A stretch of DNA of 64,000 bases from Nemopilema nomurai. Lineage: Eukaryota; Cnidaria; Scyphozoa; Rhizostomeae; Rhizostomatidae. Within the stretch, counting starts at the first letter, position 1. The number at the start of each line of letters is the position of its first letter. The position numbers and the translations under genes are program-made. The stretch spans positions 1 to 64,000 of the forward strand of contig PEDN01001375.1 in assembly GCA_003864495.1 (NCBI GenBank), in the 5' to 3' direction. This document shows positions 45,500-59,200 of this stretch, piece after piece. Below the pieces are notes generated by a model. The model worked only from the letters and a program-made list of their open reading frames with translations. It did no database searches and was not told the origin of the DNA.

Positions 45500-48074
45500 A
45501 TGTGGTCGAAACCTCGTTAGCATATCCTAAATTGAAACTAATTTCAGGCTTATCACTTGATTGGCATTTAGTGAAAGTGAAATAACATTATGTGCAGATA
45601 ATTTTTGTTTCATTTCCTGTCAAAGGATTTTGTATATATTTGAAAGCCACGAATCGGTTTTATTCTATTCTTTTCCGTAACGTGCTTTAGTGAATATAAA
45701 GGAACGCTTCAGTGCTCAATTGAATTTTCTAATGTCTTGAAAGTTCAGTTTGTGTGCTAGAAATGTCTACGTGCTTGAGATTTTAACTTGTTTATCGCGT
45801 AAAAGACAACTTGTGATTGTTTTTTCAAAGTAGAAGTTAATCACTACCAGTTTATGATATATTTGTAATTAGATTTAAAATCCTTCTAAGTATAATTTTA
45901 TAGATATATTGAAATTCAATGTAAACTTGCATAAGGTAAGACTTTCAGAAAATAGTTGATTTGATGATTTAATGAAATTTCTACAGATTTTGATCAAAAG
46001 GATGTCACGAAATTTTCAGTAAATTTTATCTTCTTTTCCTCTAACGATGGGGTCTTGAGGCTTTTAATTCTGGACAGATTTCAATTTGACCTTTGATTTC
46101 AATTTATTATAAAAATCTGTGCAAACTCACACCCTCTTCAACCCCGATGTTTATCAGACGCTCTAGTTCGTCTTGTCTTATATACTGCTTCCTTTCTACC
46201 CTTAAGTACACCCATCTTTTTTTAGTAAGGTGATTTTCTACTTTATATTTTTTATACATGCGCTATGGTTTAGGTTTTGTTTAGGCCCACCATCTAGACC
46301 ATCATCCTTACTTAGCTACCGTTATTGCCGCTATAGTCCTTTTGAATGAAGTAACTAATTCGATTTAGGACGAGAGATTTGGAATTCGGTAGGCGGCAGG
46401 TTTTGAGTAAAAAACACTTTAGTAAGAGTTTTTCAGTGCAACTACCCGAATCATATGGCATTGCTGTTATCTTATGGGTGGCGGGGCAGCATTAAAGGAT
46501 TTTCAAAATCGGTTGTTTCCAAGAATATTTGGCACGAATTTTCGAACCATTTCGCCAAATTTTAAGGAGACTTTTCTTCCCTGATAATAAAATTATTCAA
46601 ATGGTTCAAATTTTGCCTTCTGGTTTATGTTTATGCTCCTACTTCAAATGTCAATATTATTTCATTTGTGTGTAGAATATAAATCATTTTTCATTCTTAC
46701 ATAGATTTTAGGCTTTTCGTCAGATTGACAAGTTGACGTAGCCACGCATGCGTAAGTATGACATGCGTAATACTTCCCACTGGGTCTCTGACGTCAGATT
46801 CCTCGCGGATGACGCTTTCTGGCTTTGGTCTAGACGGGTTTCCGTCCGCATGCCCGATAACGCTATGATTTCCTCTTTAATCAGTAATCCTCCACTTTGA
46901 GGCTACAATTCGAAGTGACGTCAAACTGCTATGGTGAAGTCCGTAATTCTGAAGTTATTTCAAACTATGGAAAAATTCATCATTATGATTCTACCACGAC
47001 TCTGTTAAGAATTGTTCATAATAATGTTTCAAGAAAGTTAATCCTTCCTAGATTTACAATTCATTTCTCCTTCTCACTTTTTTTACTTTGACGTTTAAAA
47101 AATTCGAATTTATTTTCAAGATACTCTTCTAGAACCAAGATAGATATTTGTTTTAAAAGATCACTTTTTCTTGCCCCCTCCCCCCCCCCCCCCCTTCAGA
47201 CTGCTTTAAAAAGTGAATTAGCTCTACTCTGCAATTGCATTAGCATTAGTGCATTAGCTCCATTCTAGACCAGCATAAGAGCCTTTGGCTGTCTCTCCCT
47301 AAGTCTAGCAACGAGGGCACATTCAGCAAAGTCTTCTTAGCCTGTTTCCTTTGATTGAGTCCGCATGAAGATGAACGCGATCAGCTTTGACAACAGAAAG
47401 CAGGCCGGATTGACGAAATTCCAAGCATACTTTGCCGTGGGGCGTAGCATTTGATGTATCTATAAGGCTGTATACTTCGATGGGAAAATCTGAGAGTAAA
47501 TACACAATGCCATAATCTGAAAAGAAAGGAAATCTGCTCTTAATTACAACATGAGACAGCAATGTTTTTCAAGTTGTTTCATCCTTCCATTGGGGCATCA
47601 GGTGGCAATAGTGGTAAGTTTTGAAAAGAGGCTGGAATGCGCAGATCTGGAGGCCTGGGGTGGAGCTTTTAGGTCACCGACACGATCTTTTGCAGTTGCG
47701 TCCTCCAACCTCTTCCTGTCTCTATAGAGGTACGTTTTGAATTCTTATTAACTTGAAATGAATTTTCATCAAATTATTGGAACCTTCTATTAATGAATGT
47801 TTGATCACCCATAAATTGCTTTTTAATTTATTTCTTGCTAGAGGGTAATCGAGATTTGTCTATCTTTAGTAAATGACCAATTTTAGCGGTCTGAAATGCA
47901 CCAAATAGTTGACAGCGCAAAACGAGTGGCAATCACCGTACGAAACCCACCCACATCTGTTGAAAATTGAAAATCGTCTGGAATCTCTGGGCCAGACCAC
48001 GATGCAAGCAAACTGATTCCAATCAAACAACTTTCCTGTCCCGAAGCCAAAGCGTTCTTCTGGCATGACTTAGG
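45500..48074. other. Intergenic region 3' of DPH1
   Basis: AT-rich, with a run of 15 C residues at 47180-47194. A 79-codon minus-strand frame (47323-47562) contains a coding-looking stretch, PIEVYSLIDTSNATPHGK, preceded by a fair acceptor (TTTCTTTTCAG), but no in-phase upstream exon was found. Otherwise nothing recognisable. Confidence 0.45.
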
Positions 48075-48504
48075 TCAAGGTCTAAATAGATTCCATTGAG
48101 GAAAAGGAAATCTCTTTGTAGTGTATCCAGATAGTTGTGAAGATTCCAGGGATTGATCACGGATTATCTGCGGAGTAATGCAGACATAGCCTTCAGATCC
48201 CCTGCTTCTTGTGTTTGCAGTTGTCTCAGCTTCTCTTGTCCTCAGCGTGGACCGCCATTCAATCACAGTTGACTAAAAATTGGTGCAGAAGGAGAAAACT
48301 GGCTCGCAAAGTTGTCTAAGGAATGACTGAGGTAAAAAGTTCTTGATTTAATACACTTTATTTGAGACTAGAGCTTCTTTCTTGTCCAACTTGATGTTCC
48401 AAGAAAGTCTTCAATCTCAGAGCGTCGAAGTATATTGGCATGAGACTTCGGTTGGAAATGGTTATACTCACAGATCTAGTCACCTGACTTTGGTCCCACG
48501 CCAT
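48075..48504 (-). CDS. Hypothetical 75-residue protein, two exons (doubtful)
   Basis: Exon 1 is 48504-48472 (MAWDQSQVTRS) with an AGAAATGG start context and a GTGAGT donor. Exon 2 starts at 48272 after a TTTTTAG acceptor, in the same phase, and runs to TGA at 48075. The product is rich in Ser, Thr and Arg, with no recognised domain. The same frame reopens past the TGA for about 50 more codons (NALASGQESCLIGISLL), which hints at a broken or misread longer gene. Function unknown. Confidence 0.3.
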
Positions 48505-50054
48505 TTCTAAAGCATCTGTTATTCTTACTGTTATTGTGAGTTCTTAACTTCAGTATACAAGCCGCTTTGTGGACTGCGTCCCTTATTGGAGCCATAACGA
48601 GTCATTTGGCTACGTTTTCAGTAGTAATCTTTAGCGCCTTTGCCCCTTCTTTTCTATTAATTAATAAAGTTCTCTATAACTGGATATGGCTTCACTCGTG
48701 ACAACTCCGTCGAAAGTGTGTTTCTAACTTTCTGAATTTCAATGTGTTGCGGCATGAAATGTAATAGGCCAAAGGAAAATTTTGGATGTCTTCCTTCAGA
48801 GCCCGATTGATACGTTTAACGATTTGCTGTAGTATTTGCTTTAGAACTGCATTTGCCTCGTAACAGTGATGCCACGTACGGATGGCCAGCCTAATCACTG
48901 TGGATTGTTATTGATAGGTAACACTAGTGTGATTGATGATTGGCGTGATTGATGATTGGCGTGATTGACCAGCAATCGCTAATATAATCATCATGATCAG
49001 ACATAATCATAATGATTCTCATCATCACCATCGATTAGTGAATTTTCATTGATAAGTATTTCAACTGCTTGTCAAGCCACATTTATTATCAAAACTAAAA
49101 AAGAGCTTATTTGCTGTAAAATATATATTAAATATATAGGAACAAAAAAGCACTGTAATTTGAGCTGCGACCGATGCCTCAAAATGATACAAAAGCTAAA
49201 GCCAGACCCCTCTAGCATCTTCTGAGAATCCTTTAAGGAAGTTGCAACATTCTTGCTCTATTTCCTCTAAAGAAATGTGTTGACATTTGCAATGGAACAG
49301 GCTTAGAACAGAGCCTTAGAACAGAGCCTTAGAACAGAGCCTTAGAACAGGCTTCCAGGCGTGATTTTAACATAAAGTATTAGCGAGGTTTCTCACGTGT
49401 CCGAATGGATGCGACCACAATTGAATTCGTTCACTTCACCCGAGAACGTCAGTCAAATCTCGAAAAGAGTAGATTATACGCTTCTTTTTGCTTTCGTAAT
49501 TTCTAATGCGATTTTCGATGTGCTTTTTGTGTTTTTATTATGTTCGTAGTGGTCCCCTTTGTTTGTCAGACACTAACTTGATTTGTTTAATGGATTGGAA
49601 GGTCTAGAGGTTGGTGTTTTCCTTTTATGCCCGTTAATTGTTCTGTTATTTGCCTTGACAGTTGGTCGGAGAAGAATTCAAGGCATCCGTTTTTGCATTG
49701 CATCTGCTTGTTATTCCACGGAAACCATCAATTTTCAAGGTACTAGAGTTTCCATTTTGAGGATAGCTGCGGCTCAGATAGTTGCTAGTTTTCTGCTTGT
49801 TTATACCAGCAAATCTAATACCGCTTATTTTTGAATGCTTTCTCTTAGTTTATAAAACTTGAGAACAAAGAATCCGAAATTGATCCTTCCATCTCTTTGT
49901 CTTTCGCTGTTATGCAAATTTTCACCTAGATCTGCCTTTGACCTTTGTGAGCATCCCTCGTTTCTTTAAATGGTCAGTTTTGGCTTTGCAGCTACGACAC
50001 ATAATAGCTCGAGGTTTTGGATGCACTACGGTTAGCCAAAGCTGAAGTCCAGAG
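48505..50054. other. Intergenic region with two short tandem repeats
   Basis: Upstream of both the small minus ORF and the CH-domain gene. It holds a 16-bp repeat (TGATTGATGATTGGCG type) around 48928-48966 and the 13-bp repeat at 49302-49352. Open frames such as 49583-49834 lack recognisable content. The 3' part must include the 5' UTR and promoter of the CH gene. Confidence 0.5.
49302..49352. repeat. 13-bp tandem repeat (CTTAGAACAGAGC), about 4 copies
   Basis: Three exact adjacent copies and a shortened fourth ending CTTAGAACAGGC. Confidence 0.9.
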
Positions 50055-53000
50055 ATGTCTTCTATTGTGCGATCAAGGTAAGGGATCGAATGTTTTCACT
50101 TGCAGCCTGTTATTGCTGTGTGTTTTTCTCTTTGAGTACAATGTTCAGTGCAAACGATGTTGACAAAACATTGCGCAGGGTAGCTTCGTATTGCACGCTT
50201 TAAAGAATAAGGTTGCACTTTTACCAAGACATCGTTTAATAACTTTATTTGCGAATTGTCGTCCCAGCCATGAATTGCAACAGAAGCAACCCTATTTGGG
50301 CTCGTTGGACAAATTTGTCCTGACAAGGAGCACTAAAATGCTTTAAGTCCGCATTGTATTTGTAATAGAACTCTGAGCACACTTGCTCATGCCTGTGGGT
50401 ATACATGGCTTCCAAGTCATGCTACTTAAACTACTAAACTTTGTAGTCCACTGACAGATCAATCATTGCCAGATAATCTACAGTTTTATGCCTATAAACT
50501 CACAAGCTTTTGCGAATCAGTTAATGCTAAGAATGCTTTCTTTGAAAAGAGCAGCGAATATTTAAGGCAATCGTGAAACATTTCTTTTCCTTCTTTTTTC
50601 ATTTCCTTTTCTTTTTTCTTTGTTGGAAAGAACATCCAGCGTGCTGCTTCGATATATGGAGTTTGTATTGTATTTAGCGCAAAAACAAACATAATCTTTT
50701 GCAAATATTGTCGAAACACGCTAGCAAAGATTTCATAATATTTAAAATACAAAAGGCTTATTTTTTGCGAGTCATCGTAAATTGAGTTATTCTTTTCGGC
50801 TCTTGCCATTTGCAATGAGCCACGGGCTAGCTTAAGACCAGGGAAATTTCGTAACATGCAAAATGCAAGAGCACCACTGAAGCCCCTACTCCGTCCTCCA
50901 CGTTTTTGCTATGTAGCCAAAAAGGTTTCTTGAAGTGCTAAAAAGGATGTTTAAAAAATATTTACAGAAGCCAAGGCTGCCCTCTTTCAAGGTCTGGCCA
51001 TTTCAGTTATTCATTGGTGCATTTGTGTTTATGATCTCTTCACTTGTGAATGACTACCACCCATTAATTTCTGCAGCAACCCTTTCTCAGACCCTGGCAC
51101 CCTTCAATGCGTGTGCCAACCCCCTCCCCCTCTTGACTCCCCCTCCCCCTGCCATAAGTCAAGGTCTGATTGTTATTCTGATCATTAGTTTCGACCACGC
51201 CAGAACACTTTCTTGTTGGTCTTTGATTCGCGTACGAGTATATTCCAAATAATCAAAGAAACAGAGCATTTATAATACAATGACACAATTAGGTTCTTGT
51301 CTTCTAAAAAGAGCATAACTGTCCGCAATCCTCAGTAACGCGAGAAGGCTTAACCTCCTCAACCATTCGTTCCCCGCAATTTGGCTTTATCGATCGTTAT
51401 GAATGCAAAGACCAGCTGATTGACTTCACAGCGTATAAACAGTTCATGATCATTCAGGAAGCAATTGCGTGCCCCGTTCACCATAAGCACCTCACAAAGA
51501 GAATTCTACACGAAGCCTCGACCATTATTGGGCTCGAGAAATAACCTACTTTTGGGGTATTATCACTTTCAGGAGAAACCTGCCAGGCCACTCTTTCCAC
51601 ATATGGCCAATGACCAATGACAGCTACAACTCATGAACAGTTTCCATATTAAGTTGGCGCGTCATTTAAAAGTTTCAGGCTTCAACAGGCCGCCTGTGCT
51701 CTGCTCTTCAAGCCTTGAATGTAACGAAATGTAACTGCAAGGTAACCTCCAATGGACTATGCCAACAACCGAGCAAAATGTTTACTTAGCTGGGTATGTG
51801 GAGCTTAAGGACCGTTTGTGCTTACAGTGAATCGAAGTTGATCACAGATAATGATTATTGACATGATTCAATCCTGATTAGGTTTGATTATTATCACTAT
51901 GATGGCTCTTGTAATCACTACGATCGTGTTTATGGTTAGTTTACATTGCTCGGATGCGTTCTGTTTGTTATGATCAGGGAACGGGCTTCTCAGTGTTAAT
52001 GCGCAGCATCGTGACTCTTCGCACATCGCTTGTGGCTGTCAGGGAGGAGCTCTCGTGTGCCTTGCCATTCCAGATTTGAACATTTAGAAGTTAAGTAAAG
52101 GCGTAGTTGGATGCGCTTGTGATTTGTAAGTTAGGCCCAAAACAGAGTGTAAAGCTTTTTATTAGGCGCCTAATGACCCTTCTTCTTGCATACTGATCTT
52201 TGCAAGTGGCAGAGCAATTACTGAAACGAATTGCACCAAATGAACACTTTTCGTAGATCATAATATTCATAATTTACAACCATTTCGTTATTATCGCAAG
52301 GACACGAAGACATGACTTAGCCCTGGCCACATTATCTGTGTTTTTATTGTGAATATGCAACAGAAAAACATGAAAAAATCAACAAAATCATACTTGTGTC
52401 AGGAACTGCAGTTTGGAGCATTAAAAGTCAGATTTAAAATTCATAACAAAGCAGCTTACCCCTTCAAGCACATACTTTTCCTTTGATGTTGTCTATTTGG
52501 TAACAATGTATCGCTTTAGGGTGTTTTGCCGTGGGTCTGGAAACTTAACACCCAGTTTCTGAGCAAATTATTTGTCTTTTTTCTTGCTAAAAGCCAATCT
52601 CATTTCAAATATTAAAGGAGATAAGAACAAGATTAGAGGTCGAAAACTCTGATCCCTCGCATTCCACCCATAGCTAACACAAAAGTCCTGCGTAACGAGC
52701 TTTAATTGATTTCTAGACGTTGACGAAGATAAACACCCAGCGTTCTTTAGGCTGCGGTTCGTAGAGATTGCTCGTATCTCCTTATAGATCGTTGGTTCTG
52801 CCCACGTTTAACTCCATTTACTGTTTGATCGATCATGTCAAGACCCAGCAGATTTGACATTTGATAACACGCAATGCATTTATAACTGCGAAGCTCAACT
52901 TCGTCACACAACCTCACAAACAAGCAAATCAACTTGCTGTTCAGTATGGGTCTGGGCACTAGTGACGTAACAGATTCAGTAGATGGACACATACATTCTT

Positions 53001-56000
53001 CAATCTAAGGCGGCTTCAGAGGGCCTGTCCAGAAGCAGTTCATTCCATGTACATCATTTCACTGCAGTGTTTTAAAGAATTTCTCAGATTTTCTGTTAAA
53101 GCAATTTCTCTATTTTCAGTAAAAAAATCCCTAATGCTCTAAACGGCCTAGGGGTTTTGCAAAGTGTCGTAACAAGTTCATTGAAATCAGGCTTTAGGCA
53201 TCATTTTATGCAAGGTCATAAGTGTTCAATATTCTTGACAAAAACACCCTTCCTCATGTGTTTAGTTACATTCTCTTCACTCTTCTTCAAAAGGTTATAT
53301 TCACGTATTTTTTCATGCTGTGGCATGGCTTTAGCTTTTGAGTTTTTGGGGGCCCTTTTTAAGAATCTTTGTTTTTAGTTACTCCTCTAGGCAGACCCGA
53401 ACAGTTGGTGGTGTGACCCGAACCGAGGAGAAGAAAGTACTGGAAACAAAGTCAGAGAAGGGAGGCAGAAGAAAGGAAGAGCAAACTGTAACAGTAAAGA
53501 AGGGCGGGTCGGAAATATCTACAGACAAAGTGACAAAAGACCAAAAGGTGCCTGGGATTGGCAGCAGGTTCGGACAAAAAGCATTAAAAGATGCCAATGG
53601 TAACACGATTGATGATAAACTTCAAAAGGATACTTCGAAGAAGTCAGATGCGAAGGATGGCACAAAGGGAGCAGATGGCGTGGTGGACCTGAAAGCAGAA
53701 GCCGCACGGAGGAGGCAAAGTAAGGTTCTACTGTTGTTCTTGGAAGTCATGCGGTCAAAGGTCAAAGGACAAGTTCTATATATCACTTGAGGTTTTGTCG
53801 ACTCATTTGCGGACATGATGTATAGACACTCACGTCATTGTTAATGAATATTACTGACTAGAAGTAGTGCATCTAGAAATACTTCTTATGGAAATGCTTC
53901 TATCGATGAGCTGATGTGAAGAAGTGGCGATAAACGGACTGGCAAAACTACTTCTCAATGATGTGGCTCAAGACAATGCCTCCCTATGTACATTCACCAG
54001 CGTTCAATATCACCTGCTCTAGAGTAGCTATCAATCGACCCCACTTTAATCATCAGGTTTTGGATTTTTTCCAAAATTGGTTATTTCTGTTCGTTTTGAA
54101 TTTGAAGAATCTGTTTATCAAGAAATGGAAGTTTATCCAAAGATGAGTTACACAGAAGCGTAAAGAGGCAACTTGCTTATGGGTAGATGCATCAACTGTA
54201 TTTTCTATTCACAATCCCGATTATTATTTCTACCACACTGACTTTTCGATACACTAAAGCTCATTATAATCAACCTTCGCTTATGAAACGCTCCACCGAA
54301 GGTCTGTACATATTCTGTACGCATGCCTATTCATGCATAAATAGAGTCCGTTTTTGCTTTTCTCTGCAGAAACAACAATGAGCATCGAGCAAAGAATGAT
54401 GGAACAGCGACAACGAAAAGCGGCTGATCAGAAGAAACGAATCCAGGGACGCAATGCTTTCAAGGCGCAGCTAGAAGCAAATGCACCCGTGCGAAGGTGA
54501 TCTCAGCTTTATCGCCATAATTCCATTGTTGGGAACTATATGTTGCTGCTGTTGTGGTTCTTGTTGCTGCTACAATCAACACTATGTTGCGGCTGCACTG
54601 AAGTTGTAACCAAGTTTCTTTATCATGAAGCTCATTACTAAGTCGGCCTCGGATTGAAATCTTCACTACCTCGTTTCCGATCAGTGCCCGACCGTAGTAG
54701 TCATTTACACTGTAGCTGGACTGGTTTTGGATCCAATCGCAATCCAAATCCAACTCAGAATGCGAAACCTTTTTGCTACAATTGCAGTAGCATTAGTTTT
54801 ATGTTTTCATAAGCTCACACAGGTTGTGAATCCTTTGAATACGTCTCAGCGTAAACAGGGCATTGACTGCTATTTTTCTGTATTCTCAGTGGACCAAAAA
54901 AGGCATCGTTTCGAAGTAATGCAGATTCAAATATCGACAGACTTCTAAGATGGACTCAAAACCTGACTAATTCCTACCCGGTAAGTCTCAAGAATCAACT
55001 TGCAATACTTTTATTTATGAACTTCATAAAAGCAAGAAAAAGCGGAAAAATAATTTTCACATACTTGAGTAATTTTTCGCCGGACAGTCCTCAGAGTATG
55101 CAAACGTCACAAAATGATGATGACAAACCAAAAGATGACAAAATGAACAGCCAGTTGCGGATTGAAATACGTATGATTATACGTATGAGCGTATGATTGG
55201 CTGTAGATGACCAATCAGACTGCAAAATGGTGATTCCGGTGTTTCTTGCTATTGTCAAGGTAAATGAGAAATATGGATTGACGTTGTCCGGTATGAATAT
55301 TCAAAGCAAAGTTTGCTCCGTTTCTTGTTTATCACTGAGATTATGTTATTCGTATTGTTAGATTCCGTTTAAACTTTTAACTTTTCTATAGTAGCACCAG
55401 CTTTCTCGACACTTCACTGGGAATTTCTATCTTCAAAAGATTGCCTTTGCTTCCCCTTTTTTATTGGTATTCTTCAAAGTAATCATTTCTTGTGATGTAC
55501 TCAAAGTCATTTTATTTAGGGAGTTGAGGTGACGGATTTCAGCGCAAGTTGGGCCGATGGCTTGGCCTTATGCGCCTTGCTGAACTCTTTGTGTCCGGGC
55601 GAATTTCCATTAGATCAAATGTTAGAAGATGACAGAAAAGTTAATTTGGATGTTGCTTTTAATTTTGCAGAGTAAGTATAGCACTGTCCAATTGGTTTGC
55701 TACACGTTTCAAAGGACTCCTTTTTGTCATATTTGTTATATCATGTCATGTCAAGTCATGTCAAGTCACGTCATGTCAAGTCACGTCATGTCACGTCATG
55801 TCACGTCATGTCACGTCATGTCACGCCATGTCACGTCATGTCACGTCATGTCATATCATGCAATGTCATCAGGCAACATACGCCACATTGCAGTACGGCA
55901 CGACACTTTTAATGTTTTTCTTTGCTTTATCATATTTATTGTATTTTACTTGATCATTTCTGATGATGTATTATAAAATGCATCATTAAGAATGTCAAGC

Positions 56001-56273
56001 TGGCTTTAATAACCGATAATGATTTTGCTTACCTTGCAACCATGCCTGAAGCTACTTTTCTTGAAATCCGTTTCCTTTGACTTCAGAGAAAAGGGTGTTC
56101 CGCCATTGTTAGAGACAGAGGATCTCTTGCGATCGAAAACTCCGGAACCGAAGTCTATGATAACATATCTTCATACGATATATAAAGTGTTAGTGGCCGA
56201 TAAAGCAGAACAGGAAAAGAAAGAAAAAGAAGAAGAGGACGAAGACAAAAAGGACGAAGATGACACAAAATGA
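50055..56273 (+). CDS. Calponin-homology (CH) domain protein, smoothelin-like
   Basis: Six exons: 50055-50077, 53379-53719, 54370-54496, 54890-54980, 55520-55671, 56087-56273; 306 residues, all in phase. A 23-base first coding exon (MSSIVRS) is separated from the rest by a 3.3-kb intron. Residues about 8-120 are low-complexity and charged (EEKKVLETKSEKGG, KKSDAKDGTKGADG). Residues about 122-163 form a basic helix (MSIEQRMMEQRQRKAADQKK). A single C-terminal CH domain covers about 178-285: DRLLRWTQNLTNSYPGVEV, DFSASWADGLALCALL, PLDQMLEDDRKVNLDVAFNF, GVPPLLETEDLL and PKSMITYLHTIYKVL. The tail is Glu/Lys/Asp-rich. One CH domain at the C-terminus recalls smoothelin and cytospin; such type-2 domains bind actin weakly or other partners. 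The exact orthologue is not certain. Confidence 0.88.
55026..55232 (+). repeat. Diverged relative of the Penelope-type arm
   Basis: Shares AGAAAAAGCGGAA, CATACTTGAGTA, TTTTTCGCCGGACAGTCCTC, AGAGTATGCAAACGTC, CAGTTGCGGAT and a CCAATCAG end with the 19680-19895 arm, in the same order. Single copy, in an intron of the CH gene. Confidence 0.7.
55740..55862 (+). repeat. 10-bp tandem repeat (CATGTCACGT), about 12 copies
   Basis: Runs of CATGTCAAGT and CATGTCACGT, each variant clustered. As 10 is not a multiple of 3, all frames read repeated Met-Ser-Ser-His-Val-like peptides, giving false ORFs. It lies in the last intron of the CH gene. Confidence 0.93.
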
Positions 56274-59200
56274 CACTTGTATTTATGCATTGAATTTTAA
56301 ACAAAGGACATCGCTTTGAATTTTTGCTCCACATGCAAGCATAATTATGGTTATTAATTTTGTAAATATTGTTGACTATAGCTGGGTTGGCAAAGCATGT
56401 ATTCAGAATTGAAGTATTTTTAAGCTTCTAGTGATTGCTTATTGTTCATTCTGAGACCAAAGGTATGGCACGATAAGGAAAAAGTAAGGCAACGTGATAT
56501 GAGAAGTAAAGCAAAAATTCTAGTTAGACTATTGGTAAAGGTAGATTATTGCTTGAGGCTAATCGAAGTAGTTTTTGCCCAATCTGCTGCAATATGTTTC
56601 AGAAACGTAGAGGCAAAGGGAATAAAAGCACATACCTATCAAAATATGCGCAATTCCCTATCCTAGTTAGACTAGTTTAGACTAGTTGCATTTTCATATA
56701 CCAAAAGTGCAACATTAATGGCAAGCTGGTTTGAATATGCCAGAAATATGACCTGTTATTGATAACACAAAAATGACAACTTTTTGCTGCAAATCAAGAA
56801 AATTATACAAATTAGAGTCATGCAATTAACATCAGTCGTACAGATTAAAGTTTACAATATACGTTATTGGGCTCTTAGGCTTTGCAAAGCAATAAATGCA
56901 GAGTACAAACTGATTGTCAACCCTCTGTGAAGGCAGTGGCCTAGCCTCTTTGGGTGTATACAAGCACCCTTTGATACCAATGCACTTTGTAGAGCGTTTT
57001 TAATATTTAATATAATCGTCCAATGCATGCGATGTCCTGCTTCCGACATCTTCACCGTAACCCAGGCTGGGGGATTTGGAATACGAAATACCTCCTCCTA
57101 GCCTTTGCCCAAAGAGGCAATCCCTACAAGGCAGCAGGGGGATTTGCAGTCAGAGTTATCTTCTCCTATCACGTGTGCTGGCTAGACTAGGTACCACTGG
57201 AAGTACCACAGACGACGTGAGGACCAGTTAACCAGTAGGGACATAACCTTTAGCCAGAAGAGCTCTTGCTGGGGTCAGGTGCTACATCTTCGTCGTCTGT
57301 GGGCAGTTTAAGGTCCTACCCAGGACCCAAATGTGAATTAATTTGGCAAAAACCCACGTTGGCTTTTATTAACAGCCACTCCTCATTTTATGTATAAAAG
57401 GGTGGTTTTGAGATATGACCTGGAGCTCTATTTATAAAAAACCAAATATACTAATTTCATTGTTCTTTTCGTGAGAAATCAATACGAATATCCATAGTAT
57501 TGGAAGTTAAAAACTGGAATCGAACATACAATTCTTTTTAATTGCATCAACGATAGTTTTTTTGAAACACAATAGCAGTTTGGAGAAGAAGATATATGAA
57601 GGTAGACGGGATAACGTATAAAGATTGTATAGTCTAGCTTAAGCTTTTTGTTTATATATTTCACATGATTTTGTAGGTAGATGGAATCAATCTTCCCTTT
57701 AATTCATTTGCAAGAACAACTTCCTACATCTAGAAATCAATTTTTGATATTTTTTTTGTTCTTTTGTTGATGTCTTATTCTTCTTATCAAATTCAAAGTA
57801 ACGTGTTACTATTTTATGAACCTGGGGAGCAACTAATACCAATCATTGAAGAAACAATCTCTCTAAAAAAACCTTTCAATGTTCTCTCTGTCGATTTTGC
57901 CTGAATATTTGTGAGAATTTCCTCAAAAATCCTTCATTTGATATATTATCTTCCTTACCACTATGTCCAGCGATAATTTGCTAAAACAGTTCTGCAAATG
58001 ACTGTAGGTCTCACTTAAAAAGGTTGGTAATATTCAAGACGATTTGTCATATATGCAATCCATAAAAAAAACTATCGAATAATGTTTCGAATAACATTGG
58101 TTATTTACAAGACTCAGTGTAACGACAAAGAAGGTAACAACACCCTGGATATGTTAGCCATCGTTCATTACATCTTCTGTTTTAACCACATTTGTTCGTT
58201 ACGTAATCTGTTTCTTAGAAGTGAAAAGAAACTCCCCTATCATTCTAGAAGAGGAGAAACCTTGCAGTGTCATCATTAAAGAGCATAGCAACAACCAATA
58301 GCATCAAGGCTTTTCCTTGCACGTGACTTAGTTTATAAACCTCGTTTTCAACTCTAAAGTAATCTGATAAAAGTTCGAAAATTTGAGGAGTTCCTTTGAG
58401 GTGTTTTGTGGTGAATTTATAAAGCAGTGAATTTTTAGGGGATTATTTGTTGTTATTCCCACAGAAAAGAAGAACAATACGGCTGCTTGAAAGTTTGGTT
58501 AAGAAAGCTTAAGGTGAGTTGTGCTAAATTTTATCCCATCATAAACACAAATTTTAGGTTTTAGGCCAAGATCAGAAATTATTTAAACTAAAAGTTGCTC
58601 TTGGTGTGACATTTCCCTAAATGTTTACCAGTTGTCCATAAGTGCAGACGAATAAATTGATTAGCTATTTCTTTGATAGCTAGTGCTATGCTGAGCCAAA
58701 ATTGCTTTAATCTCAAACAACTTTTGATGTGTTAGTTTGCGTCTATAGGTTATTTTTCCTTTCCCCAGTCTCCTCATACACGTATAGCCGTGACGTCGTT
58801 TCCTGTAGCCAGTTTTCTGCTTTCTTGTCAAATGAAAATCTCAGGTGTATGCAATGCTAAGCCTCCATTTTGAAAATTCCAGAGAACTCCTCATGTAGAC
58901 CTCAAGAGTCTTATGATTTTAATTTCCATGATTTATGTTGTTACCCCTTCTTTAAAAATCAAAGTGAACTCCTAACCACCAATAGAATGTTTACCAAATA
59001 CTGTTTACCTTTTCAACTAGAAAAAATAGAGTGAGGGATGATCTTCTAAATTTGATCTTACAAAAAGTTGAATGGTATGTTTAGACAGAAAGCAGCAATT
59101 GTATCAAGCTTTGTGATGCATGTCAATTTTTTGTGAAGGGGCAATTTTGAGGGGCGAGTGTTAGCCTATTTTGAAGTTTTTACTTTGCTTATTGCCAAAA

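Noticed and set aside
48890..49360. CRISPR-like array
   Set aside because: The repeats are adjacent short tandem units without spacers, in an animal genome.
55629..55976. ORF of 115 codons (+)
   Set aside because: Mostly the 10-bp tandem repeat read as repeated peptide. It overlaps a CH-gene exon in another frame and is not a gene.
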